Source of the DNA: Vitis vinifera
Taxonomy: Eukaryota; Streptophyta; Magnoliopsida; Vitales; Vitaceae
Direction: 5' to 3'
Assembly: GCF_030704535.1 (NCBI RefSeq)
Contig: NC_081807.1
Location: forward strand, 2,397,001-2,461,000
Length of the DNA stretch: 64,000 nt
Below are positions 12,921 to 24,181 of this stretch, one piece after another. The first letter of the stretch is position 1, and every line of letters begins with the position of its first letter. The notes under the pieces were generated by a model. The model saw only the letters and a program-made list of their open reading frames with translations, made no database searches and was not told the origin of the DNA. A program made the translations under genes and the position numbers.

Positions 12921-13954
12921 TGCTCATAATCTCCTCTGATAGAAGTAATCTTTCTGAGAAGACAAACATGAGGACGAATTAAATTTCTATATTTTCCACC
13001 ATTGTAAAATTTGAAATTGAGAAGACAACAGGTCTGCATCACTCGTGCAAGCATATTCTGAGTAGGATAAAGGGCCTTTATATTGTTTCAATATCTTGAA
13101 TATTATGATGAAAATGGTTGACAAAAAACCTTCCAAATTTGATGATTATGATCACAGTACTGGATGGTCATATATTTTTTCTTTGTTGGTATAGTAGTAG
13201 TACTGCATGTCCTGCAGCATATGAGAAGGGAATGCTACTTATGAGAAAATGAAAAAGTTTGATGATTATGATCACAGTACTGGATGGTTTTCTTGTATAA
13301 TTCTGGACATCCAAGATTAGAAGCTCATGTCAGTACTAAATTTGATGGGGTTTTCCTTCTGTTCCAGGTCTCAACTGTGCTTGCTATTACAAACCAGAAC
13401 TGGGTTATCAAACAATTGGTTTGTTATTACATTCATGGATCTTGCATTTGAGTCATCTGCTTGGGAATCTGATTATTAGAATCAAATGGAATGGAATGTA
13501 ACTTCCTTCAGGTACAAAAAAAATGGTAGGAGCTTAAAGCCAAAGGCACTTCATTTTTTATGGAGTATCAAAATGCAGAGGTTTCTCCTTGCTACTGGTT
13601 GTGGATGTTGATTAGGGTCACTCTGCTTTTCCAACAGATTCTTAGGCACACTCCACCAGTGCCTTCTGGAAAATATATGAACGACTTCAGTTTACCTCTT
13701 ACAAGACCAATTATGTTTGATTTGATCTCTCTCTCTTCATAGGTATGATTCTGCATCATATATGACAGGAGTATCAACATCTGTGCAAAGAATGCTTTGG
13801 TGAAGGAAAGGAAAAGAGGAGAACAGTGTTGATTTGGGTACAAAGAGTATATTTATATGGAGAAAAGTGTAAAGTATTTCTCCTTCATGTACAAGTATGT
13901 ATGTATCCTGACAAACATTTTGGTTGCCTATGGCTTATCAGTGTGAGGCTTTTA
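12921..13954. other. Left-array spacer
   Basis: It holds the AGAAGACAACAGGTCTGCAT segment and following DNA shared with 5220-5730 and 17,700-18,290. A direct repeat GAAAAAGTTTGATGATTATG / TTTGATGATTATGATCACAG occurs twice (13,139-13,165 and 13,251-13,285). The GCTACTGGTTGTGGATGTT flank repeat is at 13,590-13,612. No gene is recognised. Confidence 0.5.
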
Positions 13955-14715
13955 AACTAGTGGTTGAGGATGCTGGTTTTAATAAGATGCCTAAACAGGC
14001 TTTTAGTCCTCCATCAAAGTCTTGAATGCTCAACACAAAAGAGAGGGTTGGTTCTCTTTTGGCTGATGTTGGGGTTCAATGCAGCACCTATATACCTTTT
14101 GATTTTGCTTCTTCCTCAGATGCAACATGCTTGGAGTGCATCAATCTGGATACTAAAGACCATCCCTTTGTCTTTGGATGGACCTTTGGCCCAGAAATAA
14201 ATGCCAACAAGTATTCAAACACAGTGAGGGTGGCTCCTATAACTCTCTTAATAAGCCGTCTAAACCCACAGTTTCATGTTCTTTGTCTTGGTAGAGAAGT
14301 CGCACTTGCTCGTCAAATCCTACAAGGACTTGTGGATTGCCTTCTTCATCTTCTTCCTTGAATCTAAGTATTCTCCAAACTCATTTTAAGGCCAAAGTTC
14401 ACCACATGGCTTTTTGCTCAGAATTGATTGAAATTCTTGTGCAAGCAACAGTGCTTATAGTCAATAGCAAAAGATATGCATCTTTTTACCTCAGTAACCC
14501 ATTTCTGGCTTGGTTGTTGGACCATGACTTGCTGAGAGAGTGGCACCAGAAGCAAATTCCCCAAACCATCATACAAATTTGCAAGGCTACTGAGATTGTT
14601 GCTTACTGATAATGAAGAACAGTTGGCTTCGGAATCTCCTAATCTACACTTAATTGAGGAATCAATGGATGAGGCTTTGAGGGCAAGCAGATGGATTGAG
14701 CATTGTAACTAGTTT
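13955..14715 (-). pseudogene. Decayed DUF241 relative, nearly full length
   Basis: The minus strand can be followed from a diverged start (ATTGAGCATTGTAACTAG region, 14,690-14,715) through the LCRLRxSE region, the Ser/ISNNL block, the WVDELLDGSL region (14,490-14,530), the ELQ region, the basic helix (14,330-14,380), the EVETVTL region (14,215-14,260), SLVSKLIHxK (14,120-14,170) and the C-terminal end (13,960-14,030). Multiple stops, frameshifts and a deletion between the SLVSK and C-terminal blocks leave no usable frame. It is the best-preserved fossil of the second subfamily. A TATA-like run at 14,820-14,834 is retained. Confidence 0.75.
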
Positions 14716-16373
14716 TGGAAACTGACAGAGAATAATCCATCTTTCTTACATGGGGCCTGACACTTACAATGTGCTATTCAGATCTACCAAGTTGCCTTCC
14801 TCCCTTGGCATCTGCTCAATATATGTATATATATGGTGGAAGAGAAAAACAAGGAATCCTATCTTCTCAACTCCTATTGACTGACAGCATGATTTAGATT
14901 CCATCCAAGCACCCTGTCTGCCAATGTTTGCTCAATGTTCCTCAACCCGATTCATAATGACCATAAACAACTCTGTTCTTCAAAATTGTTATGGCATTGA
15001 CCTTTTAGTATTGCAACACATGATATCTTATAGAACATTGCTAAAAAAAGGAGGAGCAGGTGGCATTGTCACCTTGTCTCCTCCACATGATTGTGCACGG
15101 CTCATTAGGAAATATTGAGGCCACTGGAATAATAATTAGGACCAAATGAGTTATATCTCATGTTCATTTGAAAATTGAAAAACAGTGTGGGAGACAAGAT
15201 TGCAATGCCACTCATTCTAGTTTGTAATTGCAACTCATTTGAAAAACAATGATGATTCCAAGTGTGAAAGAAAGAAAAACGTTTATAAGCATGAACACTT
15301 TTATAATTAGATGTGCACGAGAGAGTCTCAATCTATGATATTGAAATTGAAAACAAACACGGATCCTCTCCTTCAACATCCAAGGCCACACAAAAGCTAA
15401 CAGAGAAGAGGCCATCTTTCTTAGAGGAGACCTAACGCTTACAATTTACAACTCCTTCGTTGGCATTAAAATACATGAACGGTGGCATTGCTGCTTTATC
15501 TCCTCCATATAACCATGCATGGCTGATGAGGAAATATTAAACTACAGAATATAATTATGACTGTTGCACCAAAATCTTCCTATAAAAAAAGATGGGGGTC
15601 TGCTGATATGAGAGACAAGGTTGCAGTTCCACTTGTGCTATAGTGTAATTGCAACTCATTTTGAGAGACAATGATGAACCCAATATATAATCCATACATG
15701 TGTGCATCTGCCCAAATCCTTTTATAATGACTGCACACGAGGCAGCTGCAGTCAATCATATGAAAATAGTAGTGACCATGTGAATGGTATCACTCCCTAT
15801 TGAGACAAAAGGCATCTCAACAGGCTTTAAATCAATTTAGAATACATTGTCCCCATGTGGCCTTGATTAGATTAGCAAATTCTTATCTGATTAGTTTATG
15901 GAGAACAGGCTTTGAATCAGTTTTTTGTGTAGCCTGGATTAGATTAAAAGGTGATCCATCATATGATTATTTTCATATATGACAATGGCCTTTTTCATAT
16001 AGGTTTCATATGGAAAACCCCATGTGGGACTGGCACAAATACAGCAACTTGGCATGTGGGTTATTTAACAATCAGCTTTCCAGAGTGGGTTGAGATCAAA
16101 TGGGGTCGTTTTTCATCATTGCCTCCTGTGTAAAATCTAAAGATACAAATGTTTGGCTCATTGTATAGTAACATGTTCCTTGGCCATTCGTTTGATTGAT
16201 AAATTTAAATCTTTCATGGAAGTCCTTCCCAGAGAAACCATGAATGTGTTCTAAGTGGATTTCTAACCTACCCAGGGCCATAGCTCATACACCACATCAT
16301 AAAAGGAACAGAAGCAAAAGATTGCAATTGACTAGTCTGTAAGAGAACTGATTTAGAACAAACAACAAAAAAT
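14716..16373. repeat. Left-array spacer with doubled shared repeat
   Basis: The GGGAGACAAGATTGCA repeat is present twice: a diverged, truncated copy (about 15,185-15,430) and a fuller copy (about 15,470-16,100). The end is the 3' flank of copy 4. This doubling makes the unit between copies 3 and 4 about 4.7 kb, against 2.8 kb between copies 2 and 3. No gene is seen. Confidence 0.55.
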
Positions 16374-16444
16374 TGTATTTGTATTTCTCATTCATTTACA
16401 AGTATGCAAAAATCCCCATGATTCTGTGTTATGCTTTTCTTCAA

Positions 16445-17341
16445 CTAATGGCTGAGGATGTTGAGGAGAGACACCCTGGTTTTGATTAAACGCCTTGATA
16501 GGAACTCTATCCCTTCTTCAAGATCTTGAATGCTTGATTCTAGTTTTGCTACCTCATTATGCACATTATCAGCATGCACTACATTAACTGATTTGTTCTT
16601 GTTGGCAAGAATGGTGCACAATGCAGCATCCACCTTCTCAAATTCACTAATTTCGGCTTCTGCTTCCTCACATGCCACGCGCTTGTGTTGCTTCAATTTT
16701 GAGACTAACGACCAGCCACTTGTCTTTGATCCTGCTGTTGGCCCAGCTATTAAGGACAATAGAGCTTCAAGCACTGTGAGAGTGACTGTTTCCACCTCTC
16801 TTAACATGCTGACCATGGAGAGAGTCTCAGTGTCTTTGTTCGAGGCAAAGAATCCGCACTTGCTCTTCATGCCCTTCAGATTCCTTAGGCACTTGTGGAT
16901 TGTCTTCTTTACCTTCTTCCTAGAAGTTAAATAGTTCCCAATCTCACTGGAGATCCCATTTTCAGTTCTACACCTTCTGCGCATACTAGATTGAAGTTCG
17001 TGTGCACCTTCCCTTGTCTGCAGCAAGGAATCCTTAGCAGCGCCACATATGTCCAGAAGCCTGAGAGATCCATCCAACAGCTCATCAACCCATTTCTCAT
17101 GGCGGTTTTGAGCTAAGGTTTGTTGAGTGAATGGGAGCAGAAGCAAATCATCCACACAATCATGTACATCTCTAAGGCCACTAAGTTTGTGGCTTATTGA
17201 TGATGATGAAGAGGTGGCTTCAGAGGCTCTTACTCTGCACAAAAGCTCATCAAATTCAGGAATGAGAGGGTGTGGTCTAGAGGGCAAGCTAATAGAGCGA
17301 GCATGATAGGAGGCTTTTGGGTTTGAAGGAAAGAGAGCCAT
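16445..17341 (-). CDS. DUF241 protein, array copy 4
   Basis: 298 residues, intact, single exon. The leader is MALFPSNPKASYHARS and the Ser run is one residue longer than in copies 1-3. Distinctive residues are LLCRVRASE, RRRCRTENGISSEIGNYL at the basic cluster, KTIHKCLRNLKGMKSKCGFFASNKD, and LSLIAGPTAGSKTSGWSLVSKLKQHKR. The coiled-coil-like end LESSIQDLEEGIEFLSRRLIKTRVSLLNILSH is unchanged. The 3' UTR motif is at 16,374-16,405. It has more changes in its charged middle than its neighbours but no stop. Function unknown. Confidence 0.9.
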   Translation of the reverse strand: MALFPSNPKASYHARSISLPSRPHPLIPEFDELLCRVRASEATSSSSSISHKLSGLRDVHDCVDDLLLLPFTQQTLAQNRHEKWVDELLDGSLRLLDICGAAKDSLLQTREGAHELQSSMRRRCRTENGISSEIGNYLTSRKKVKKTIHKCLRNLKGMKSKCGFFASNKDTETLSMVSMLREVETVTLTVLEALLSLIAGPTAGSKTSGWSLVSKLKQHKRVACEEAEAEISEFEKVDAALCTILANKNKSVNVVHADNVHNEVAKLESSIQDLEEGIEFLSRRLIKTRVSLLNILSH

Positions 17342-17417
17342 TTTCTTCCTAGTTAGGGAGAAAAGAAGGCCTGGAAGTTGAATGTACGATTTATCCTCGC
17401 TCTGTCATCTGCTCAAT

Positions 17418-17650
17418 CTATATAGTGAAGTGAGGAGACAAGAGGAATCTCTTCCTCTCCAAAAATCAATGAATGGTAATGTGATTTTGATTGGGATGCA
17501 AGCGATATGTCAGCAATGTTTATGCATTGTCTCCCTCCAACCAATTCCCCAACTCATCACCCAATTAATTTAATTTGTAAAATCACATGCTTGGCTTATC
17601 ATAATGTGATCTAGAAAGTAATTCATAGAATATGCATTCCCCGAGTGGTG
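17418..17650 (-). promoter_or_regulatory. Shared upstream module of copy 4
   Basis: TATA-like CTATATAG at 17,418-17,425, the CCCTCCAACCAATTCCCC block at 17,533-17,550 and a slightly altered palindrome-like element CCCCGAGTGG at 17,639-17,648. Confidence 0.55.
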
Positions 17651-18644
17651 CTCATAATCTCCTCTGGTAGAAGTAATCTTTCTGCTTCTATTCAAATATA
17701 TATATAGCCAAATGTCAGGACTAGTTCAACATCTATATTTTCCACCATCATAAAATTTGAAATTGAGAAGACAACGGGTCTGCATCACTCGTGCAAGCAT
17801 ATTCTGAGTAGGATAAAGGGCCTTTATATGGTTCTAATACTTTGAATATTATGATGAAAATGGTTGACAAAAAAACCTTCCAAATGCTAGTCTCTCTAGG
17901 CCCTCATTATTTTTTTCTTTGTTGGTATAGTTCTTGTACTGCATGTCCTGCAGCATACGACTAGGGAATGATACTTTTAAGGAAATGAAAAAGTTTGATG
18001 ATTATGATCACAGTACTGGATGGCTCACTTGTATAATTCTGGACATCCAAGATTAGAAGCTCATGTCAGTACTTAATTTGATGAGGATTTTTCCTTCTGT
18101 TCTAGGTCTCTACTGTGCTTTCTATTACAAACCAGTGCTGGGCAATCAAACAATTGGTTTGGTATTGCATTCATGGATCTTGCATCTGAGTCATCTGTTT
18201 GGAAATCTGATTATTAGAATCAAATGGAATGGAATGTAACTTCCTTCAGGTACAAAAAATGGTTGGAGCTTAAAGCCAAAGGCACTTCATTTTTTATGAA
18301 GTATCAGAATGCAGAGGTTTCTCCTTGCTACTGGTTGTGGACGTCGGTGAGGGCCACTCTGCTTTTGCCAACAGATCCTTAAGCATGCATCCGCCAGTGC
18401 CTTCTGTAAAATCTATGAACAACTTCAGTTCACCTTCTTCAAGATCAATTAGGTTTGATCTCTCTCTACCTAGTTATGATTCTGCATCATATATGATAGA
18501 AATATCAACATGGAATGCTTTGGTGGAGGGAAGGAAGTGACAAGAACAATGTTGATTTTGGCAAAAAGAGTACATTTGTATGGAAAAAGTACAGTATTTC
18601 TCATTCTTGTACAAGTATGCATCCTATGGCTTCTCACTATGAGT
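17651..18644. other. Left-array spacer
   Basis: This is the same segment as 12,960-13,950 (ACAACGGGTCTGCATCACTC, TTGATGATTATGATCACAGT and CTACTGGTTGTGGACGTCGG landmarks), with small indels. It confirms that the unit copy 3 plus fossil and copy 4 plus fossil arose by one duplication. No gene is recognised. Confidence 0.55.
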
Positions 18645-19100
18645 CTTTTAAACTAGTGGTTGATGTTGGTGTGCAATGCCAGCATCTACCTTATGATTCT
18701 GCTTCTTTTTCACATGCAACATGCTTGGAGTGCATCAATATGGACACTCAAGGCCATCCCTTTGTCTTTGGATGCACCTTTGGACCAGGAATAAATGCCA
18801 ACAAGGATTCAAACACTGATGGGGGCAGCCTCTACCTCTCTTAATAGCAGAAGATATGCATCTGCTGCCTCATTAACTCATTTATGGGTTTGTTGTTGGA
18901 CCAAGTCTTGTTGAGAGAGTGGCAACAGAAGCAAATTCTCCAAACCATCATACAAATTTGCAAGGCTACTTAGATTGTTGCTTACTGATAATGATCAACA
19001 GTTAGCTTCAGAATCTCCTAATCTACACGCAGTTGAGGAATCAATGGATGAGGATTTGAGGGCAAGCTGATGGAGCGAGCATAGTAACTAGCTTTGTAAA
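18645..19100 (-). pseudogene. Decayed DUF241 relative, internally deleted
   Basis: This is the counterpart of the fossil at 13,955-14,715. The SLVSKLIHxK-like part (18,715-18,830) and the start half (18,850-19,100, ending GGCAAGCTGATGGAGCGAGC) are recognisable on the minus strand. The section between them, present in the other fossil, has been lost, and the extreme C-terminal end is mostly gone. No open frame remains. Confidence 0.7.
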
Positions 19101-20768
19101 CTGACAGAGAATAAGCCATCTTTCTTACAGGAGGCCTGACACTTACAATGTGCTATTCAGATCTACCAAGTTGCCTTCCTCCCTTGCCATCTGCTCAAAT
19201 CATGTATATATATGGTGGAAGAGAAAAACAAGGAATCCCATCTTCTCAACTCCTATTGGCTGACAGCATGATTTTGATTCCATCTAAACACCCTGTCTGC
19301 CAATGTTTGTTAAAGTTCCTCAACCTAATTCATAATGACCATAAACAACTCTGTTCTTCGCAACACATCATATCTTATAGTATATTGCTAGAAAATGAGG
19401 CGCAGGTGGCATTTTCACCTTGTCTCCTCTACATGATTGTCCATGGCTCATTAGCAAATATTGAGCTACTGGAATAATAATTAGGACCATCTGAGTTATA
19501 TCTTGTGTTCAATAAATGGCGACACCATAATGTTGTTATATAATAAACTGGGGAATATGCAGGTGTGGGGGACAAGATTGCAGTGGTGCTTATGCTAGTT
19601 TGTAATTGCAACTCATTTGAAATCCAAGTGTGAAAGAAAAAAACAACGTTTATAAGCATGGACCCTTTTATAATTAAATGCACATGAGAGAGTCTCAGTC
19701 TATGATATGGAAATTGAAGCGACCATGTGAATGGCATCACCCCATTGAGCACAGAAAGTGATCTTGGTAGACCTGAAATCAATGGTCCTATAAAATCATT
19801 CCAGCTTGGCTTTAGCATGTAATCTAGTTGCCTATATGATTCTGTTTTCATTTTGACACTCTGAATTTCATCCTCTGTTTTTTAAAGTGACTTATGTTAT
19901 GGCCAAGCAAACACTTTGGTCATTTCTCACCCAAAACATCTCCATTTCTAGCCCACAGATGAAAACCTTAGCTCCAAATTCTGAGTTCTTTTTCAGGCAC
20001 ATGCTACTCCTGCTGATCAGAAACAAACATGGACCCTATCCTTCAACATCTAAGGAGATTTGTCTCAACGCCACACAAAAGCTGACAGGGAAGAAGCCAT
20101 CTTTCTTAGAAGAGACCTAACACTTTCAATTTACAACTCCTTCCTTGGCATTAAATTGAATGAATGATGGCATTGCTGCCTTGTCCCCTCCATATAACCA
20201 TGCATGGCTGATGATGAAATATGAAACTACAGCATATGATTATGACTGTGGTACGAAAATCTTCCTACAAAATAGATGGGGGTATGCTGATATGGGAGAC
20301 AAGGTTGCAGTTCCACTCGTGCTATAGTGTGATTGCAACTCATTTTGAGAGACAATGATGAACCCAATATATAATCCCTACATGTGTGCATCTGCCTAAA
20401 TCTTTTTATAATGGATGCACACGAGGCAGCTGCAGTCAATCATATGAAAATTGTAGTGACCTTGTCAATGGTTTGACCCCCTACTGAGACAAAAGGCATC
20501 GCAACAGGCTTTAAATCAATTTAGAATACATTGTCCCCATGTGGCCTTGATTAGATTAGCAGGTTCTTATCTGATTAGTTTATGGAAAACAGGCTTTAAA
20601 TCAGTTCTTGTGTAGCCTGGATTAGATTAGAAGATGATTCATCATTTTATTATTTTCATATATGCCAATGGCCTTATTTTCATATCCCACATCATAAAAG
20701 GAACAGAAGCAAAAGATTGCAATTGATTAATCTATAAGAGAACTGATTTGGAATAAAAAACAGAAAGT
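19101..20768. repeat. Left-array spacer with doubled shared repeat
   Basis: It has a TATA remnant of the fossil's promoter (19,203-19,213), a partial shared repeat (about 19,550-19,740), a second fuller copy (about 20,160-20,680) and the 3' flank of copy 5. The arrangement parallels 14,716-16,373. No gene is seen. Confidence 0.55.
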
Positions 20769-20854
20769 TGTATTTGTATTTCTCATTCATTTACAAGTAC
20801 GCAAAAATCAATGAGACCTTGCCCATGAATCTGTATTATGCCCTTTTTTTTCAG

Positions 20855-21748
20855 CTATTGGCTGAGGATGTTGAGGAGAGACACCCTGGTTTTGATTAAT
20901 CGTCTTGATAGTAATTCTATCTCTTCTTCAAGATCATGAATGCTCAATTCCAGTTTCCCTAACTCATTATGCACATCATCAGCATGTACAAGATTAACTG
21001 ATTTATTCTTGTTGCAAAGGATAGTGCACAATGCAGCATCCACCATCTCAAATTCACCATGATCGGATTCTGCTTCCTCACATGCCACACGCTTGTGTTG
21101 CATCAATTTTGAGACTAAAGACCAGCCACTTCGCTTTGATTGTGCTGCAGCCCCAGCTACTGAGGACAGCAGAGCTCCAAGCACTGTGAGGGTGATTGTT
21201 TCCACCTCTCTTAACATGCTGACCATGGAGAGAGTCTCAGTGTCTTTGTTCAAGGTAGAGAATCTGCACTCCTTCTCCATGCCCGTCAGATTCCTTAGGG
21301 CCTTGTGGATTGCCTTCTTTACCTTCTTCCTAGAGCTTAAATATTTCTCAATCTCATTTGAGATCCCATTTTCACTTCCTCGCCTTCTGCGCATTCTTGA
21401 TTGAAGCTCCTGAGCACCTTCCCTTGTCTGCAACAAGGCATCCTTAGCTGTGCTGCATATGTCTAGAAGCCTGAGAGATCCATCCAACAGCTCATCAACC
21501 CATTGCTCATGGCGGTATTGAGCTAAGATTTGTTGAGTGAGTGGCATCAGAAGCAAATCATCAACACAATCGTGTAGATCTCTAAGGCCACTAAGTTTGT
21601 GGCTTATGGATGATGAAGAGGTGGCTTCAGAAGCTCTTAATCTGCGCAAATGCTCATCAAATTCAGGAATGAGAGGGTGTGGTCTAGAGGGCAAGCTGAT
21701 AGAGCGAGCATGATAACAGGCTTTTGTGTTTAAAGGAGATACAGCCAT
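20855..21748 (-). CDS. DUF241 protein, array copy 5
   Basis: 297 residues, single exon, intact. An in-frame Met lies 15 codons upstream, but the conserved MAVSPLNTKACYHARS leader begins at 21,748 and fits all other copies, so that start is preferred. All family blocks are present; changes include RRLRASE, SRMRRRRGSENGISNEIEKYLSSRKK, ALLSSVAGAAAQSKRS and HDLEEEIELLSRRLIKTRVSLLNILSQ. It is the last left-facing copy and lies head to head with copy 6. The 3' UTR motif is at 20,769-20,800. Function unknown. Confidence 0.9.
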   Translation of the reverse strand: MAVSPLNTKACYHARSISLPSRPHPLIPEFDEHLRRLRASEATSSSSISHKLSGLRDLHDCVDDLLLMPLTQQILAQYRHEQWVDELLDGSLRLLDICSTAKDALLQTREGAQELQSRMRRRRGSENGISNEIEKYLSSRKKVKKAIHKALRNLTGMEKECRFSTLNKDTETLSMVSMLREVETITLTVLGALLSSVAGAAAQSKRSGWSLVSKLMQHKRVACEEAESDHGEFEMVDAALCTILCNKNKSVNLVHADDVHNELGKLELSIHDLEEEIELLSRRLIKTRVSLLNILSQ

Positions 21749-21837
21749 TTTTTTCCTTCCTAGTTCGGGAGAAGACCTGGAAGTTGAATCCACAGGTGAT
21801 TAGTTTTGCAATTTGACAATGCTTTGGCAAATGCTCA

Positions 21838-22048
21838 ATATATATTACGAGGTGAGGAGACGAGGAATCTCTTCCCCTCAATGCTATTTGATTTGAATCT
21901 AAATGCAATATCAGCAATGTTTATGCATTGTCTCCCTCCAGCCATTTCCCCAGCTCACCACCCAATTAATTTAACTTGGAAAATCACAGGCATAATATGA
22001 TCCTTATATATTGTAAAATAATTCATAAAATATACAGCCCACGAGTGG
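21838..22048 (-). promoter_or_regulatory. Shared upstream module of copy 5
   Basis: TATA run at 21,838-21,846, a TCTCCCTCCAGCCATTTCCC block at 21,931-21,950 and a perfect CCACGAGTGG at 22,039-22,048. Confidence 0.6.
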
Positions 22049-22329
22049 CACTCATTATCTCCTCAGGTAGAAGTAATCTTTCTCCTATTCATATATACAA
22101 TAACCTGAGATGAGGACTGATTCAATTGCTATATTTAATTTGCACCATTGTAAAAGTTGGTATTCAGAAAACAACGGTAAAATAATGCCTCCTGCCCATC
22201 TGGGCTTGTTTCTGCAGAAGACAACATGAGATGCAGACTTCCTGTCTTCTGGAGAAACTGCCCCAGATGCCATATGAATCTTGTTTTTTGAATATCAAAT
22301 TTTGATTGTAGTAGAATAGGTTATGAATG
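22049..22329. other. Orientation switch of the array
   Basis: About 280 bp between the outward-facing upstream modules of copies 5 and 6. The first 100 bp still match sequence upstream of left-hand copies. The middle (about 22,190-22,300, with CATCTGGGCTTGTTTCTGCAG) has no visible counterpart elsewhere in the window. It is the likely breakpoint of the inversion. No gene is seen. Confidence 0.5.
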
Positions 22330-22564
22330 CCACTCGTGGCCTGCATATTTTTTATGTTTTGTATTATTACATTATGTTAAAGATAAGCTTGTGATTTTCC
22401 AAGTTATATTAATTGGGTGGTGAGCTGGGGAACTGGTTGGAGGGAGACAATGCATAAGCATAGCTGAGATAGCGTTTGGATCCATATCAAAATCACATTA
22501 CCACTCATTGATTGTTGGGGGAGAAGAGATTTTTCATGTCTTCTCAGACCCCATTATATGTATT
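22330..22564 (+). promoter_or_regulatory. Shared upstream module of copy 6
   Basis: CCACTCGTGG at 22,330-22,339 (reverse complement of the left-array element), the GAACTGGTTGGAGGGAGACA block at 22,430-22,449 and an ATTATATGTATT TATA-like run at 22,553-22,564. Confidence 0.55.
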
Positions 22565-22658
22565 AAGCATATGACAAAGCTAGGCAAAGCATCTGCAAAT
22601 TGCAAGCCTAAATTGTAGATTCATCTTCCAGGCCGCCTTCTCTCCCTAGGAGGAAAAA

Positions 22659-23352
22659 ATGGTTGTCGCTCCTTTGAACCCAAAAGCCCATTATCATGCT
22701 CGCTTTATCAGCTTGCCCTGTTGGGTGGATCTCTCAAGCTGTTGGATGCTTGTGGCACTGCTAAGGATGCCTTGTTGAAGACTAGGGAACATGCAAATGA
22801 ACTTCAATCAACTCTGCGCAGAAGGTGAGGAGGGGCATATGGGATCTCAACCAAGGCTGAGGAATGTTTAAGCTCTAGGAAGAAGGTAGTGAAGGCAATC
22901 AAAAAGGCACTAAAGAATCTGAAGGGCATGGAGAACAAGTGCAGCTTCTCTCCCCTGACCAAAGACCCTGAGGCTCTCTCCATGGTCAGCATGTTAAGAG
23001 AGGTGGAAATGTTAACTCTCACAATGCTTGAATCTTTGTTATCTTCAATATCTGGATCAACTGTGCCATCGAAGCCAAGTAACTGGTCCTTGGTTCCAAA
23101 ACTGATGCCCCACAAGTGCTTAGTATGTGAAGAAGCAGCAGCAGATCTTTCTGAATTTGAGAAGGTGGATGCTGCCTTGAACACTCTTATTAGTCACAGG
23201 AGCAAATCAGTTAACCTAGTTCATGTTAATAATGTGCAAGATGAGTTAGGAGAGTTGAAGTCAAGCATTCAAGCTCTTGAAGAATGTCTGGAGTTCCTAT
23301 CTAGGTGTTAATCAAAACCAGGGTTTTTCTCCTCAACATCCTCAATCACTAG
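22659..23352 (+). pseudogene. DUF241 pseudogene, array copy 6
   Basis: It starts normally (MVVAPLNPKAHYHARFISLP), then about 60 codons are missing, from PSRPHP up to WVDELL, so ISLPC runs straight into GGSLKLLDACGTAKDALLKT. A CGA-to-TGA nonsense change lies at 22,826-22,828 in the basic cluster. A one-base loss near the LIKT codons puts a stop at 23,309-23,311 and takes the last 13 codons out of frame; the ancestral stop is at 23,350-23,352. The remainder from KAIKKALKNLKGMENKCSF to LEECLEFLSRC is otherwise well preserved, so the decay is recent. Its sequence resembles copy 1 (ASRSTV/SSISGSTV). The 3' UTR motif is at 23,405-23,438. Confidence 0.88.
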
Positions 23353-24181
23353 CTTAAAAACACATAATGTATATGTCATGGGCAAAGGTCTATCGATTTT
23401 TGTATACTTGTACATGAATGAGAAATACAAATATATACATCTGCTCTCTTTTATTCTAAATCAAAATTATCTTATGGAGACATCAACACTACTATTTTGC
23501 TTTTCCTTTTTTGTCATGTGTGCATAATAGTCTGAGCAACTTGAGCTTTTAAATAAAAAGAGATAGAACATGAGTTAGGCACATGGATTGCATATTGAAC
23601 ATGGAGTAGCCTATGGGTGAATATTTAAGCATCTGCCATAAATCAGGGTGCCCCATCTCAACATCCAAAACCACTAGCAGCAACAGAAAAACACCTGCAC
23701 ATAGCTCTAGTGTCAGCAATTAGCATCCACATTTTAATTTTTTTGACGAGAAAAAAATGTCTGTTCAAATCCCATGGACCATGGTCTACTTCTCTTTGTA
23801 AGGACCCCTACTCACATACATTACTGTACCAACAAAAAGAAAAGAAGGGAGATATTACGAGATAAATTAATGCTAAAAGGTTTTTCTGTGTAAATGGCAA
23901 CTCAGCGCATGTGAGCATGAGAGAAGCAGATCCCTTGTCCTCCGGAGAAGGCTGGCCTCAGGTGGGCAGCAGGCATCATCTTGGTGCCTGTTCTCATGAA
24001 TATCAAGATTCACATTGGTACACAAATGACAATGAAGTTAATCCTCACGTGTGGTTGTTTTACACAATACACAGTTTATTGTCCAGAAAAAGACTTGAAA
24101 GAAAGTGTATATACACGTAGGGAAATCAGGGGATGGTTTTGTTAATTACTTGCATCAGGGGAAATCATCAATCTCAATGAC
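23353..24181. other. Right-array spacer 1
   Basis: It holds the right-array shared segment: CATCTCAACATCCAAAACCA at about 23,654 (possibly a lost DUF241 3' end), TTAGCATCCACATTT at 23,720, GTCCTCCGGAGAAGGCTGG at 23,937 and TTCACATTGGTACACAA at 24,009. The same landmarks recur in the spacers at 26,340, 33,090 and 35,455. No gene is seen. Confidence 0.55.
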
